DNA from: Arenimonas sp.
GTDB taxonomy: Bacteria; Pseudomonadota; Alphaproteobacteria; Rhizobiales; Rhizobiaceae
Direction of reading: 5' to 3'
Length of the DNA: 64,000 nt
Assembly: GCA_019459145.1 (NCBI GenBank)
Contig: JAIBEK010000037.1
Location: 1 to 64,000 of the forward strand
Under the pieces are notes generated by a model. That model searched no databases, was not told the DNA's origin, and saw nothing but the letters and a program-made list of their open reading frames with translations. Positions 8,145 to 17,173 of the stretch are shown here, in pieces. A program made the translations under genes and the position numbers. The first letter of the stretch is position 1; every line of letters starts with the position of its first letter.

Positions 8145-9173
8145 CTAGAGGCGCCAACCGGCGGTGATCGTCACCGCCACCCGTTCGCCTTCGGTACAGG
8201 CCGTCCGGCTATAGGCCCGCAGCAACCGGCCGTCGCCGAGCTTCAGCCGCAGCGCATAGCGCTCGCCTTCGAACAACACGCCGACGACTTCGGCCGGAAG
8301 CCCGTCGCCGCCGAGCACGACGTCCTGCGGCCGCACCAGAACGTCCATCGACGGCTGGTTCGCCTGGTCGCAGATCAGCCGCTCGAGGATCTCGTTCCAC
8401 CCCAGGTCCCGCCGTCCGGCGCCGCGCTGGGGAAGGCTGAGCACCACACCCTGGCCGATCAGCCCGCCGACCAGCCGCCCCTCGGGTCGCGCATAGATTT
8501 CCGCCGGCGACGCCACCTGCAGCAATTTCCCCTCCGACATAACCGCGACATCGGTGGCCAGCGCCATCGCTTCCGCCTGGTCATGGGTAACGTAGATCAT
8601 CGTCGCGCCGGAACGGGCATGGAACTCGCGAAAGGTCTCCTCCATCTCCTGGCGCAAATGCCGGTCGAGATTGGCGAGCGGCTCGTCGAGCAGTACCACG
8701 TCGGGCGCCGTCACCAGGCAGCGCGCCAGCGCAACGCGCTGCCGTTGCCCGCCGGAAAGGTCCGCCGGCCGGCGCTCGGCATAGGCTTCCAGCCGCACGG
8801 CTTTGAGCGCATCCGTCACCTTCGCCCGGTAGCGCTCGCCAGAAATGCCCCTGACCTTCAGCGGATAGCCGACATTGGCGGCCACCGTCATGTGGGGCCA
8901 CAGCGCGTAGGACTGGAAGACCATGGCCATGTTGCGCTTTTCCGGAGCAATCACGCCGCTTGCATCGGCCAGCACCCGTTCACCCAGCAGGATCGAGCCG
9001 TCGCTCGGCGTCTCGAACCCGGCGATCATGCGCAGCACCGTGGTCTTGCCGCAGCCCGATGGCCCGAGCAGCGCAAGGAAGCCGCCCTCGCGAATGTCGA
9101 GGGTCACGTCGTCCACGGCCGGCCGTCCCGTGCCATAGTCCTTGGAAAGCTTGTGCAGGATCAGTTTCGCCAT
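8145..9173 (-). CDS. fbpC: Fe3+-type ABC transporter ATP-binding protein (FbpC-like)
   Basis: A 342-aa CUT1/ferric-type ABC ATPase. Walker A GPSGCGKTT (37-45), signature LSGGQRQRVALARCL, Walker B VVLLDEPLANLD, switch histidine in MIYVTHDQAEAMALA, and a C-terminal TOBE region (about 240-342) all present. ATG at 9173 is chosen because the earlier in-frame extension precedes the conserved ATPase start MAKLILHKLSKDYG. It overlaps the end of the permease gene by 13 bp. The substrate is inferred from the whole cassette, and related systems carry phosphonates or polyamines. Confidence 0.87.
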   Translation of the reverse strand: MAKLILHKLSKDYGTGRPAVDDVTLDIREGGFLALLGPSGCGKTTVLRMIAGFETPSDGSILLGERVLADASGVIAPEKRNMAMVFQSYALWPHMTVAANVGYPLKVRGISGERYRAKVTDALKAVRLEAYAERRPADLSGGQRQRVALARCLVTAPDVVLLDEPLANLDRHLRQEMEETFREFHARSGATMIYVTHDQAEAMALATDVAVMSEGKLLQVASPAEIYARPEGRLVGGLIGQGVVLSLPQRGAGRRDLGWNEILERLICDQANQPSMDVLVRPQDVVLGGDGLPAEVVGVLFEGERYALRLKLGDGRLLRAYSRTACTEGERVAVTITAGWRL

Positions 9174-10855
9174 GGGACGACCCCTTTCGGCAGCCGCGCC
9201 GCCATCAGTTCGAGCAACAGCATCAGTACGACGACCATCAGCACCACCAGAACCGAAAGAGCCGAGGCGAGATCGTAGGAACCGCTGTCGTCGAGATTGT
9301 AGATCGCAACGCCGAGCGTCTGGGTGCCGGCCGACCACAGAAGGGCCGAGACCGTCAGCTCGTTGCAGGAGATGAGGAAGACGAGAATGACCGAGGCGCC
9401 GGCGGCCGGCGCGATCAGCGGCACGATGATGTCGAACAGCCGGCGGTAGAAGCTGGCGCCAGACAGCCGCGCCGCCTCCTCCAGCGCCGGATCGAGCTGG
9501 CGAAGCGCGCTCACCACCGGTTTCAGCCCGACCGCCAGGAAGCTGGCGAAATAGGCAGCAAGAATGATCCAGATCGTCCCGTAGATGGTCACGCCGATCA
9601 GCGGCAAGGGTGCGGCGAAAACCAGCACGAAGGCCACCGAAATGACGATCCCCGGCAGCGCATAGGGGATCTCGATCATCGCCGAGAGCAACCCGGTCCA
9701 GCGGTTCGTGCCGCGCGTCAGCGTGTAGCCGGCAAGCACACCGATCACCAGAAGTCCGAACGCGGTCGTACCCGCCAGGAAGAGCGAATTGGAAAAGGCG
9801 GTCCTTGTCACCGTCTGGCGAAACAGGATCTCCTCATAGGCCGAGAACGAAACGGTCTTGAGCGACAGCACGACGCCATAGGCCGGCACCAGCGAGGCCG
9901 AAACAAGGGCGGCAAACGGCGCGACCAGCATGATGAGCAGCAGGAGCCAGAGCAGGATCTCGAGCGGCGCCCGCCAGCGACCGAGCCGGAAGGTTGCCGA
10001 CGCCCCGGACAGCCCGATGACGCGATAGTCCCGGCCCCTCAGCGCCCGTTCCTGGATCTGCAGGCCGGCGACCGCCATCAGGCCGATCATCGCCGACAGC
10101 ACCGCGATGTCGCCGAACGTATTGCCGCCGAAGCTCGCCAGCCGCGAATAGATCAGCGTCGGCAGCGTGTAGATCTGCGCCGGCAGGCCGAGAATGGCCG
10201 GGATGCCGAAATTGCCGACACCGGAGACGAAGGCGATGGCCGCGCCGGCGATGAGGCCCGGCAGCGACAGCGGCAGGATGATGTCTTTGAGCACACGCCA
10301 GGGGGAGGCTCCGGCAAGCTTCGCCGCCTCGATTCCGTCGCGTGGCAGGGCGAGCAGGCCGGCCCTCAGCGACAGATAGACCAGCGGCGCATGCTGGACG
10401 CCATAGAGCAGCGCGATGCCGCCCACCGAATAGAGCGGCTGCGGGCTTCCCATCGGCGGCGCGATGCCGAGCGCCTTCAGAAGCGGGCTAGACGGGCCGG
10501 ACATGCCGACCCAGGCCAGCGCCTGGACCTGCGGCGGGATCATCGTCGGCAGCATGAACAGGAAACTCAACAGCCACTTGCCGCGCATGTCGGCCAGCGT
10601 CAGCGAAAGGGCAAAGAGCCCGCCGATGGCGACCGCGGCAATCATGCCGAAGAAGGAGGTGCTCAGCGTGTTGACCGCCGCCGTCCAAACGGCCGGCTCC
10701 GTCAGGAGACTGGCGGCTCGACCGGAAAACAGCGTGGAAATGCCGGCGACGACGAGCCGCGCCAGCGGCAGGACGCACAGCAGAGCGACGAAGGAGACGA
10801 CAAAAGGAAACAGCCAGCGGGGCTGGCTGTTCGCTTTGGCAAGATGATGCGGCAT
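9161..10855 (-). CDS. fbpB: Fe3+-type ABC transporter permease (fused double permease, FbpB-like)
   Basis: A 564-aa inner-membrane protein with two copies of the binding-protein-dependent permease domain, the standard FbpB/SfuB arrangement of about 12 membrane segments. Each half carries an EAA-type loop: GIEAAKLAGASPWRVLKDIILPLSLPG in the first and ALEEAARLSGASFYRRLFDIIVPLIAP in the second. It lies between the binding protein gene (12-bp gap) and the ATPase gene (13-bp overlap). Confidence 0.9.
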   Translation of the reverse strand: MPHHLAKANSQPRWLFPFVVSFVALLCVLPLARLVVAGISTLFSGRAASLLTEPAVWTAAVNTLSTSFFGMIAAVAIGGLFALSLTLADMRGKWLLSFLFMLPTMIPPQVQALAWVGMSGPSSPLLKALGIAPPMGSPQPLYSVGGIALLYGVQHAPLVYLSLRAGLLALPRDGIEAAKLAGASPWRVLKDIILPLSLPGLIAGAAIAFVSGVGNFGIPAILGLPAQIYTLPTLIYSRLASFGGNTFGDIAVLSAMIGLMAVAGLQIQERALRGRDYRVIGLSGASATFRLGRWRAPLEILLWLLLLIMLVAPFAALVSASLVPAYGVVLSLKTVSFSAYEEILFRQTVTRTAFSNSLFLAGTTAFGLLVIGVLAGYTLTRGTNRWTGLLSAMIEIPYALPGIVISVAFVLVFAAPLPLIGVTIYGTIWIILAAYFASFLAVGLKPVVSALRQLDPALEEAARLSGASFYRRLFDIIVPLIAPAAGASVILVFLISCNELTVSALLWSAGTQTLGVAIYNLDDSGSYDLASALSVLVVLMVVVLMLLLELMAARLPKGVVPWRN

Positions 10856-10867
10856 TGATCCGTTCGA

Positions 10868-11848
10868 TCAGTTGGTGCCGAAAATGCCCGAGAAGGTCTT
10901 CAGGTCGGCATCCGTCGCCTTGAGAGCCGCGGCGGCATCGATCGGCAGGACCTTGATCGTGTCGCGCGCCGGGAAGCCTTCCGGAACCGCCATGCCGTTG
11001 CGAGCCGGGATGTAGCCGAGCTTGAGGAAGCCTTCTTGGCCCTTTTCCGACAGGACGTAGTCGACGAACTTCTTCGCCGCTTCGGCATTCTTGGTGGTCG
11101 AGAGAATGGCGACCGGCTCGGTGACGGCGGAGACGCCCTCTTCCGGGAAGACGAACTCGACCGGGGCGCCCTTGGCTTTCTCGCGGATCGGCATGAAGTC
11201 CACCACCATGCCGTAGGCCTTCTCGCCGGAGGCGACGGCCTTCAGCACGCCGCCATTGGCGCCGGCGGCGATGGCACCATTGGCCTGCAGCGCCGTGTAA
11301 TAGTCCCAGCCGAGGCTAGAAATGCCGGCCAGGGTCTGGGCGTGGATGAGAGCGGCGCCCGAGGTCAGCGGGCTCGGCATGGTAACCAGGCCCTTGGCTT
11401 CCGGCTTGGCCAGATCGGCCCACTTGGTCGGCTTCATCGCGGCGGCGGTGTTGTACATGATGCCGGTGGTGATCAGCTTGGTCGAATAATAGGCACCGTC
11501 GGCGTCGTAGAGGCCGGCGTCGTAATGGGCAGCTTCGGCAGATTTGTAGGCCATCAGATGGCCGGCCTGCTTCATGCGCTCCATGGTGACCGTGTCGGCG
11601 ATCAGAAGCACGTCGGCAGCCGGATTGCCGGCTTCGATTTCGGCCATCAGCTTGGCCATGATCTTCGGCGTACCGTCGCGAATCCAATCGACCTTGATAT
11701 CGGGATTGGCGGCCATGAAGCCGTCGACGGTCGCCTGTGCGTCCTCGTTCGGCTGGCTGGTGTAGAGCACCAGATTGGCGGCATTGGCGGAAACCGCCAT
11801 GAAACCGAAGGCAGCCAGGGCGGTGAAAGCGGAAAGCAGGGTTTTCAT
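10868..11848 (-). CDS. fbpA: Fe3+-type ABC transporter substrate-binding protein (FbpA/FutA-like)
   Basis: A 326-aa extracellular solute-binding protein with signal peptide ending near SANAA (residue 24). The mature part opens with LVLYTSQPNEDAQATVDGFMAANPDIKVDW, the class II binding-protein pattern of the ferric and 2-aminoethylphosphonate families. It is first in the three-gene cassette and would be the most abundant product. Ferric iron is the likeliest ligand given the family and the haem cluster nearby, but I could not assign ligand tyrosines, so the ligand is inferred. Confidence 0.83.
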   Translation of the reverse strand: MKTLLSAFTALAAFGFMAVSANAANLVLYTSQPNEDAQATVDGFMAANPDIKVDWIRDGTPKIMAKLMAEIEAGNPAADVLLIADTVTMERMKQAGHLMAYKSAEAAHYDAGLYDADGAYYSTKLITTGIMYNTAAAMKPTKWADLAKPEAKGLVTMPSPLTSGAALIHAQTLAGISSLGWDYYTALQANGAIAAGANGGVLKAVASGEKAYGMVVDFMPIREKAKGAPVEFVFPEEGVSAVTEPVAILSTTKNAEAAKKFVDYVLSEKGQEGFLKLGYIPARNGMAVPEGFPARDTIKVLPIDAAAALKATDADLKTFSGIFGTN

Positions 11849-12111
11849 CGGAACGTCCTCGTGTGTATGAGATGTCGCTGCTTAGTGCGCATCTATAACA
11901 CGTGGATGACATTCAGCTTTTTTTTCGCCGGCAAATCGCGCCGGTGATCAGCGGCCCTTCGTCATTGGGGCATGACGATCCATCCCATTGCCTGACGCCA
12001 TGGACTTTTATGGGTTTTCTTCGACCTTGCGAAAGTCGGACATTGCGACGATGCGGATTTCCTGCAATGGCGGATTTACTTCCTTCTCAAAGACCAACTG
12101 AAAGCATCAGC

Positions 12112-14013
12112 ATGAAGACGGGCAGAAATTGGCGGGCGCGCATGCGCTATGAGTTCGACAAGAGCATGGCGGGAGGCGCCGTGGCCCTGATCGGCTGGCT
12201 CGCCCTGATATCGCTGGTGGTCATTTCGCTGGCCGGCGCCTTTCTGGCCCTAACCGGCATCGCGCCGGAAGGGGGCGAGCCGGTCTCGTTCATCGAGGGC
12301 ACCTGGGCGTCTCTGATGCGCACCTTCGACGCCGGCACCATGGGGGGAGACCAGGGCTGGGGCTTCCGCCTCGTCGCGCTCGCCGTGACGCTTGCCGGCA
12401 TCTTCGTCTTCTCCGCCTTGATCGGTGTCATCAGCTCCGGCCTGGAGAACAAGCTCGACGAATTGCGCAAGGGCCGCTCGCGCGTGCTGGAGACCGACCA
12501 TACCATCATCCTCAACTGGTCGGCTTCGATCTTCGACGTCATTTCCGAGCTGGTGATCGCCAACCAGAGCCGACGGCGGCCCCGCATCGTCATCATGGCG
12601 AACAAGGACAAGGTCGAGATGGAGGACGAGATCGCCACCAAGGTGGCCGATCTGAAGAACACCAAGATCATCTGCCGCAGCGGCGACCCGACCGATCTCT
12701 ACGACCTCGACATCGTCAATCCGCAGAACTCGCGATCGATCATCGTGCTCTCGCCGGAAGACGAGGACCCGGATTCCCAGGTCATCAAGTCGGTGCTGGC
12801 ACTGGTCAACGATCCGAAGCGCCGCCCCGAGCCCTATATGATCGCCGCCGAGATCCGCGACGCCCACAATGCCGAAGTCGCCCGCATCGTCGGCGGCCGC
12901 GAAATGCAGATGGTGCTGGCCGACGACCTGATCTCGCGCATCGTCGTCCATACCAGCCGCCAGTCCGGCCTGTCGGCGGTCTATTCGGAACTGCTCGATT
13001 TCGACGGCTGCGAGATCTACACGCTCGAGCAGCCGGCGCTGCATGGCAAGCCGTTCGCCGCCGGCGTCATGGCCTATGAAAACTGCACGCTGATCGGCCT
13101 TTGCGACCGGGCCGGCAAGATCCACCTCAACCCGGCGCCCAACCGGCCCATCGAGCCGGGCGAACGGATGGTGATCATCGCCGAGGACGACGACTCAATC
13201 AAAACCTGGGGCAATGAGATCGAGCTTGCCAGAGAGGCGATCCTGCCGCCTGTAAAGCGGCCGGCCGGGCCGGAACGTACGCTGATCCTCGGCTGGAACC
13301 GTCGTGGTCCGATCATCGCGTCCGAGCTCTGCCGCTATGTCAGCCCCGGCTCGCACCTGACGATCGCCGCCGACACCCCGCAATTCCCGATGGACATCGC
13401 CGGCCTTCGCCTGCCGAACGGCCATATGACGGTCGACCATCACGTGATCGACACCAGCAGCCGCACCGCCCTCGATCGCCTGAACATCCCGAGCTATGAC
13501 CACGTCCTGGTGCTGGGCTACAGCGATGACATGAGCATGCAGTCGGCCGATACGCGCACGCTGATCACCCTCCTGCATATCCGCAGGATCGCCGAGCGGG
13601 CCGGTTGCCATATCAATGTCGTCAGCGAGATGACCGATGTGCGCAACCGCGAACTCGCCGAAGTGACGCGGGCCGACGACTTCGTCGTGAGCAACAAGCT
13701 GGTCAGCCTGATGCTCGCCCAGGCTTCGGAAAACGAGTTCATGGCGGCGATCTTTGCCGAGCTGCTCGACGAGGACGGCTCGGAGATCTACATGCGCCCG
13801 ATGAGCGATTATGTGGCGATCGACCGCCCGGTGAACTTCTTCACCATCGCGCTTGCCGCGCTGCGTCGCGGCGAGATCGCCATCGGCCACCGTCGCCAGC
13901 GCGAAGATGACGCCGACAGCCGCAATCTTGGCGGCGTAACGGTCAACCCCTCTCGCTCGATCCCGATACCGTATCACCCGGAAGACATGGTCATCGTGCT
14001 CGCCCGAGGTTGA
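12112..14013 (+). CDS. CASTOR/POLLUX-like ion channel with tandem RCK domains
   Basis: A 633-aa membrane protein. Two membrane segments (about 22-50 and 86-108) flank a pore loop with TFDAGTMGGD (71-80), the position of the filter in CASTOR/POLLUX/DMI1 channels. Two large cytosolic RCK/TrkA-N-like units follow: one from about 125 (DHTIILNWSASIFDVISELV) and one from about 385 (ERTLILGWNRRGPIIASELC). Plant members of this family drive nuclear calcium signalling in root symbiosis; bacterial members are largely uncharacterised. ATG at 12112 is chosen; the open frame upstream lacks family features. Confidence 0.83.
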   Translation: MKTGRNWRARMRYEFDKSMAGGAVALIGWLALISLVVISLAGAFLALTGIAPEGGEPVSFIEGTWASLMRTFDAGTMGGDQGWGFRLVALAVTLAGIFVFSALIGVISSGLENKLDELRKGRSRVLETDHTIILNWSASIFDVISELVIANQSRRRPRIVIMANKDKVEMEDEIATKVADLKNTKIICRSGDPTDLYDLDIVNPQNSRSIIVLSPEDEDPDSQVIKSVLALVNDPKRRPEPYMIAAEIRDAHNAEVARIVGGREMQMVLADDLISRIVVHTSRQSGLSAVYSELLDFDGCEIYTLEQPALHGKPFAAGVMAYENCTLIGLCDRAGKIHLNPAPNRPIEPGERMVIIAEDDDSIKTWGNEIELAREAILPPVKRPAGPERTLILGWNRRGPIIASELCRYVSPGSHLTIAADTPQFPMDIAGLRLPNGHMTVDHHVIDTSSRTALDRLNIPSYDHVLVLGYSDDMSMQSADTRTLITLLHIRRIAERAGCHINVVSEMTDVRNRELAEVTRADDFVVSNKLVSLMLAQASENEFMAAIFAELLDEDGSEIYMRPMSDYVAIDRPVNFFTIALAALRRGEIAIGHRRQREDDADSRNLGGVTVNPSRSIPIPYHPEDMVIVLARG

Positions 14014-14047
14014 ACAGCATCGCAATCAGCCGCGGGCGGCGCCCTCT

Positions 14048-15229
14048 TCAAGGGTTCACCGCAGCGACCCGTCCCGGTTCCGCGACCACGGGCGACAGGC
14101 GCTTCGCCAGGCGGCGGAACAGCGCCTGGCCGGGTAGCTCGACGTAGCGATAGGTGAAATGGCTGACCAGCACTACGCCGGCAACGACCAGGACGGCAAG
14201 GAGATTTGCCGCAAGCGGCGGCAGCGCAAGTTCGAGGTGGCGTGAATTGCCTTCCCCAACGTAATTCACGAGATCCAGGCCCGTCAGCCGTTCGGCGAGC
14301 GCCGCCAGATTGCCGGCGCGCATGATGATCCAGACATGCACAACATAGATCGACAGCGAGATCGTCCCAAGATAGACGAGCGGCCGGCTGCCCATCAGGG
14401 CAGAGAAATGTCCCCTGCCATAGGCGAACACGATCATCAGCAGCGTGAAGACGAGTGGCAGCGCGACGGCGAAATCCGTGGCGCCGAACGCCACCTGCAA
14501 CCCGAACAGGCCGACAAGTCCGCCAATTTCGAGAGCCGTAAAGACCGGCCTGGAAAGCGCGGAAAAAGCCTGACGGCGGTTCAAGGCGTCGAAGGCACGA
14601 TAGGCGATCACCCCGGCCGAAAAGCCAAGGATCGACCGAAACACGCCGTAGTCGTGATAGGATTGCATGCCACCCGGCGCGACCGTCAGCAGGACCATGA
14701 TGGAGACGCCGATCCCAACCACGGCCGCAGCTGTGAAGCGCCGACGCAGGACAAGAAGCGCAATCGCAAAGACGATATAGGCCGCCCACTCCGTCGACAG
14801 GCTCCAGGTCGGGTAGTTCCATGTCGGCATGTCATGGACGTTCCAGGCATGGATCAAGGTCAGATGGGAAAAGATCGCCTCGATCGCCTTGTCCCCCTCG
14901 AAGGGCACCCTGCCCTGCTGACCCAGCGAACCGAGCACGGTTGCAAACGCGATCTCGGTTAAGATGAAGACCATCAGCATGACGAAGTGGATGGGATAGA
15001 TGCGCCCGAGCCGTTCGATGAGAAAGCGGCCCGTGCCGTATCCCTCAAGCAGCCGCTTCTCGTAACCGGCGGCGATGACGAAGCCGCTGAAGACGAAGAA
15101 CAGATCGACCAGCGTGTCGCCCGTCGCACTCAGGCCGGACTGGCGCAGCACCGTCGCCGCCGGCACGTGGGCCAGTACCACGAGCAGCGAAAACAGGCCC
15201 CTCAATCCGTCGAATGCCAGGAACCGCAT
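14048..15229 (-). CDS. Acyltransferase 3 family membrane protein
   Basis: A 393-aa polytopic protein of the acyltransferase 3 (OafA/NodX/NolL-like) family, starting MRFLAFDGLRGLFSLLVVLAHV and carrying about ten membrane segments. Such proteins O-acetylate or succinylate surface polysaccharides or lipids. The ATG at 15229 has GAGGGGG five bases upstream; an open extension to 15280 lacks this and precedes the family start. It is convergent with the channel gene 34 bp away. The acceptor substrate is unknown. Confidence 0.85.
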   Translation of the reverse strand: MRFLAFDGLRGLFSLLVVLAHVPAATVLRQSGLSATGDTLVDLFFVFSGFVIAAGYEKRLLEGYGTGRFLIERLGRIYPIHFVMLMVFILTEIAFATVLGSLGQQGRVPFEGDKAIEAIFSHLTLIHAWNVHDMPTWNYPTWSLSTEWAAYIVFAIALLVLRRRFTAAAVVGIGVSIMVLLTVAPGGMQSYHDYGVFRSILGFSAGVIAYRAFDALNRRQAFSALSRPVFTALEIGGLVGLFGLQVAFGATDFAVALPLVFTLLMIVFAYGRGHFSALMGSRPLVYLGTISLSIYVVHVWIIMRAGNLAALAERLTGLDLVNYVGEGNSRHLELALPPLAANLLAVLVVAGVVLVSHFTYRYVELPGQALFRRLAKRLSPVVAEPGRVAAVNP

Positions 15230-15470
15230 GAAACCCCCTCGGTCTCCCATCCTTGCCCTTAGCATGTCACGCAACCCCATGCCGCTTCAACGCCGGGCTG
15301 CACTCGCCAGGCCGGTTTCGACCAACAAGGTTAAGCAGCGGCGACACCTCAACGGAGCGATCCGGCGGAAAATCCAGCTTCCACGATGGCTCACGGCCGT
15401 GCGCGGGCGACCAGGCGCACGGTGCGGCCTCCATGCCCCCGCCGCCGCTCCATGGCGACCGCCCTGATCC

Positions 15471-16697
15471 TCAGGCGGCGGCGGCCGGCGCGCCCCTGAC
15501 CAGCCGGCCGAGCCGCCTGATGCCCTCGTCGATCATCGCTTCATTGGCGCAGGAAAACGACAGCCGCAGCGTATTGGCGCCGGACCGGTCGGCGAAGAAG
15601 GCCTGCCCCGGAACGAAGGCGACCTTCTCGGTCTCGACCGCGCGGGCCAAAAGTTCGGTCCCGTCCATGCCCTCCGGCAGCGTCACCCAGATGAACATGC
15701 CGCCTTCCGGCCGGGTCCAGCTTGTGCCGGCCGGCATGTAGGTGGCAAGCGCCCCGAGCATGGCATCGCGGCGCGCTTTGTAGGCGGCGCGGATCCTGGC
15801 CACCTGAGCCTCGAAATGCCGCTCCGCGACATGGGCGATGGCGATCTGGTTGATCGACGAGGAATGCAGGTCGGCCGCCTGCTTCATCAGCACCAGCTTG
15901 CGGATGACGGTCTGGTTGGCGACAACGAAGCCGACCCGCAGGCCCGGCGCCAGCGTCTTGGAAAAACTGCCGCAATAGACGGTACGTGTCTCCTCGATCG
16001 AGCCCTTTTCGGCGATTTCGAGCGAAAGGATCGGCGGAACCGCCTCGCCGTCATAGCGCAGCGACTGATAGGCCGCGTCCTCGATGACGGCAATGTCGAG
16101 TTCCTCGGCCAGCTTCAGCAGGCGCTCGCGCGCCGCCCGGTCAACCGTCTCGCCGGTCGGATTGGAAAAGTCGGCCGAGAGATAGGCGAACTTGACGGCC
16201 CCGCCAAGATTTTCGGCGGCCGCCTTGTAGCTTTCGGGCGTGCGATTGCCGGCAAGCGTCAACTGGTCGTAGTTCGGCTCATAGGCGTTGAAGGCCTGAA
16301 GCGCGCCAAGATAGGTCGGCCAGGTGACGAGTGCGGTATCCTTCGGCGACAGGAACAGCTTGCCGAGATAGTCGAGCGCCTGCTGCGAACCGGAGGTGAT
16401 GAAGATGTTGTCGGCGGTGCAGGCGATGCCGATCTTCTCCATCTCGCCCTTCAGCCACTCGCGCAGCGGCTTGTAGCCTTCGCTGACCGAATATTGCAGC
16501 GCGGCCGCCGCCCGGTCGCCGCTGAAAATCTCCGCATAGGCCGCCTTGAATGCCTCATCGGGAAACAGCGCCGGATCGGGAATGCCGCCGGCAAACGAAA
16601 TGATGTCCGGCCGCTCCAGAAGCTTCAGCAGTTCGCGGATTTCGGAGGCGCGCATGCGTGACATGCGCGTGGCAAAGACATGATCCCAATTGAGCAC
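15471..16697 (-). CDS. PLP-dependent aminotransferase (class I/II, LysN/2-aminoadipate-type)
   Basis: A 408-aa aminotransferase, fold type I. It shows DIISFAGGIPDPALFP, ITSGSQQALDYLGKLFLSP, the substrate-site PTYLGALQAF, DFSNPTGETV, and the PLP-lysine segment GSFSKTLAPGLRVGF. These match the broad-specificity aromatic/2-aminoadipate/leucine group rather than AspC. It stands alone between an acyltransferase and the atypical patch at 16.9 kb. Donor specificity cannot be read from sequence. Confidence 0.87.
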   Translation of the reverse strand: MLNWDHVFATRMSRMRASEIRELLKLLERPDIISFAGGIPDPALFPDEAFKAAYAEIFSGDRAAAALQYSVSEGYKPLREWLKGEMEKIGIACTADNIFITSGSQQALDYLGKLFLSPKDTALVTWPTYLGALQAFNAYEPNYDQLTLAGNRTPESYKAAAENLGGAVKFAYLSADFSNPTGETVDRAARERLLKLAEELDIAVIEDAAYQSLRYDGEAVPPILSLEIAEKGSIEETRTVYCGSFSKTLAPGLRVGFVVANQTVIRKLVLMKQAADLHSSSINQIAIAHVAERHFEAQVARIRAAYKARRDAMLGALATYMPAGTSWTRPEGGMFIWVTLPEGMDGTELLARAVETEKVAFVPGQAFFADRSGANTLRLSFSCANEAMIDEGIRRLGRLVRGAPAAAA

Positions 16698-16911
16698 GGG
16701 GGTTTCCTCGGGGTTTCTATACGACCGAGATCATCACAGAGGCCCAGATACGTCAATAGTGCTGACCTATCGAGTCGCAATACTAAACCGAATGTGGTTG
16801 GATCTCGGCAAGATCCGAGTGCACTAGCGATTAGCTTGGGTACCGCTTCTAACCCACCAACAATTTGGATAACAATGCCGAATGATGATCCGTCCGGAAT
16901 TGGTAACAACC

Positions 16912-17121
16912 ATGAACAAGGCGACGCTGTCGGCAAAATTTCAAATCTCGATCCCGAAAGAGGTACGGGACGAGCAGGATTGGAAGGCGGCCCAGGAATT
17001 CCTACTCATTCCGAAGGGCAAGGGCGTTCTGATCATGCCCTTCCCGAAGCTGGAGGACCTGAAAGGCGTGGCCGCGGGTATTGAGATTCACAACATTCGT
17101 GACCGGTACGACCGGTATTGA
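16912..17121 (+). CDS. AbrB/MazE/SpoVT family antitoxin (VapB-type)
   Basis: A 69-aa swapped-hairpin AbrB protein: MNKATLSAKFQISIPKEVRD at the N-terminus gives the DNA-binding fold, and the C-terminal part (EIHNIRDRYDRY) resembles the toxin-binding tail of VapB antitoxins. Full length for the family. The stop codon overlaps an ATG (TGATG), the coupling normally used for a PIN toxin, but the frame that follows ends after 15 codons. DNA composition drops here compared with neighbours. Confidence 0.8.
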   Translation: MNKATLSAKFQISIPKEVRDEQDWKAAQEFLLIPKGKGVLIMPFPKLEDLKGVAAGIEIHNIRDRYDRY

Positions 17122-17168
17122 TGCGGCTTACCGGCAATCGAGACTTCCAATATGTAACAACCGAGTGA
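17121..17168 (+). pseudogene. Possible remnant of a PIN-domain toxin gene
   Basis: ATG overlaps the antitoxin stop exactly where vapC would begin, but the frame encodes only 15 residues (MRLTGNRDFQYVTTE). The middle, LTGNRDF, loosely resembles the C-terminal PIN-domain motif (LVTRNxRDF), as if the body of the toxin had been deleted. This is a weak similarity over few residues. Confidence 0.35.
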
Positions 17169-17173
17169 GCCTG

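Noticed and set aside
8960-10858. 632-codon plus-strand frame across the ABC permease
   Set aside because: Composition is Arg/Gln/Asp-rich shadow; the minus-strand permease has EAA loops and membrane segments.
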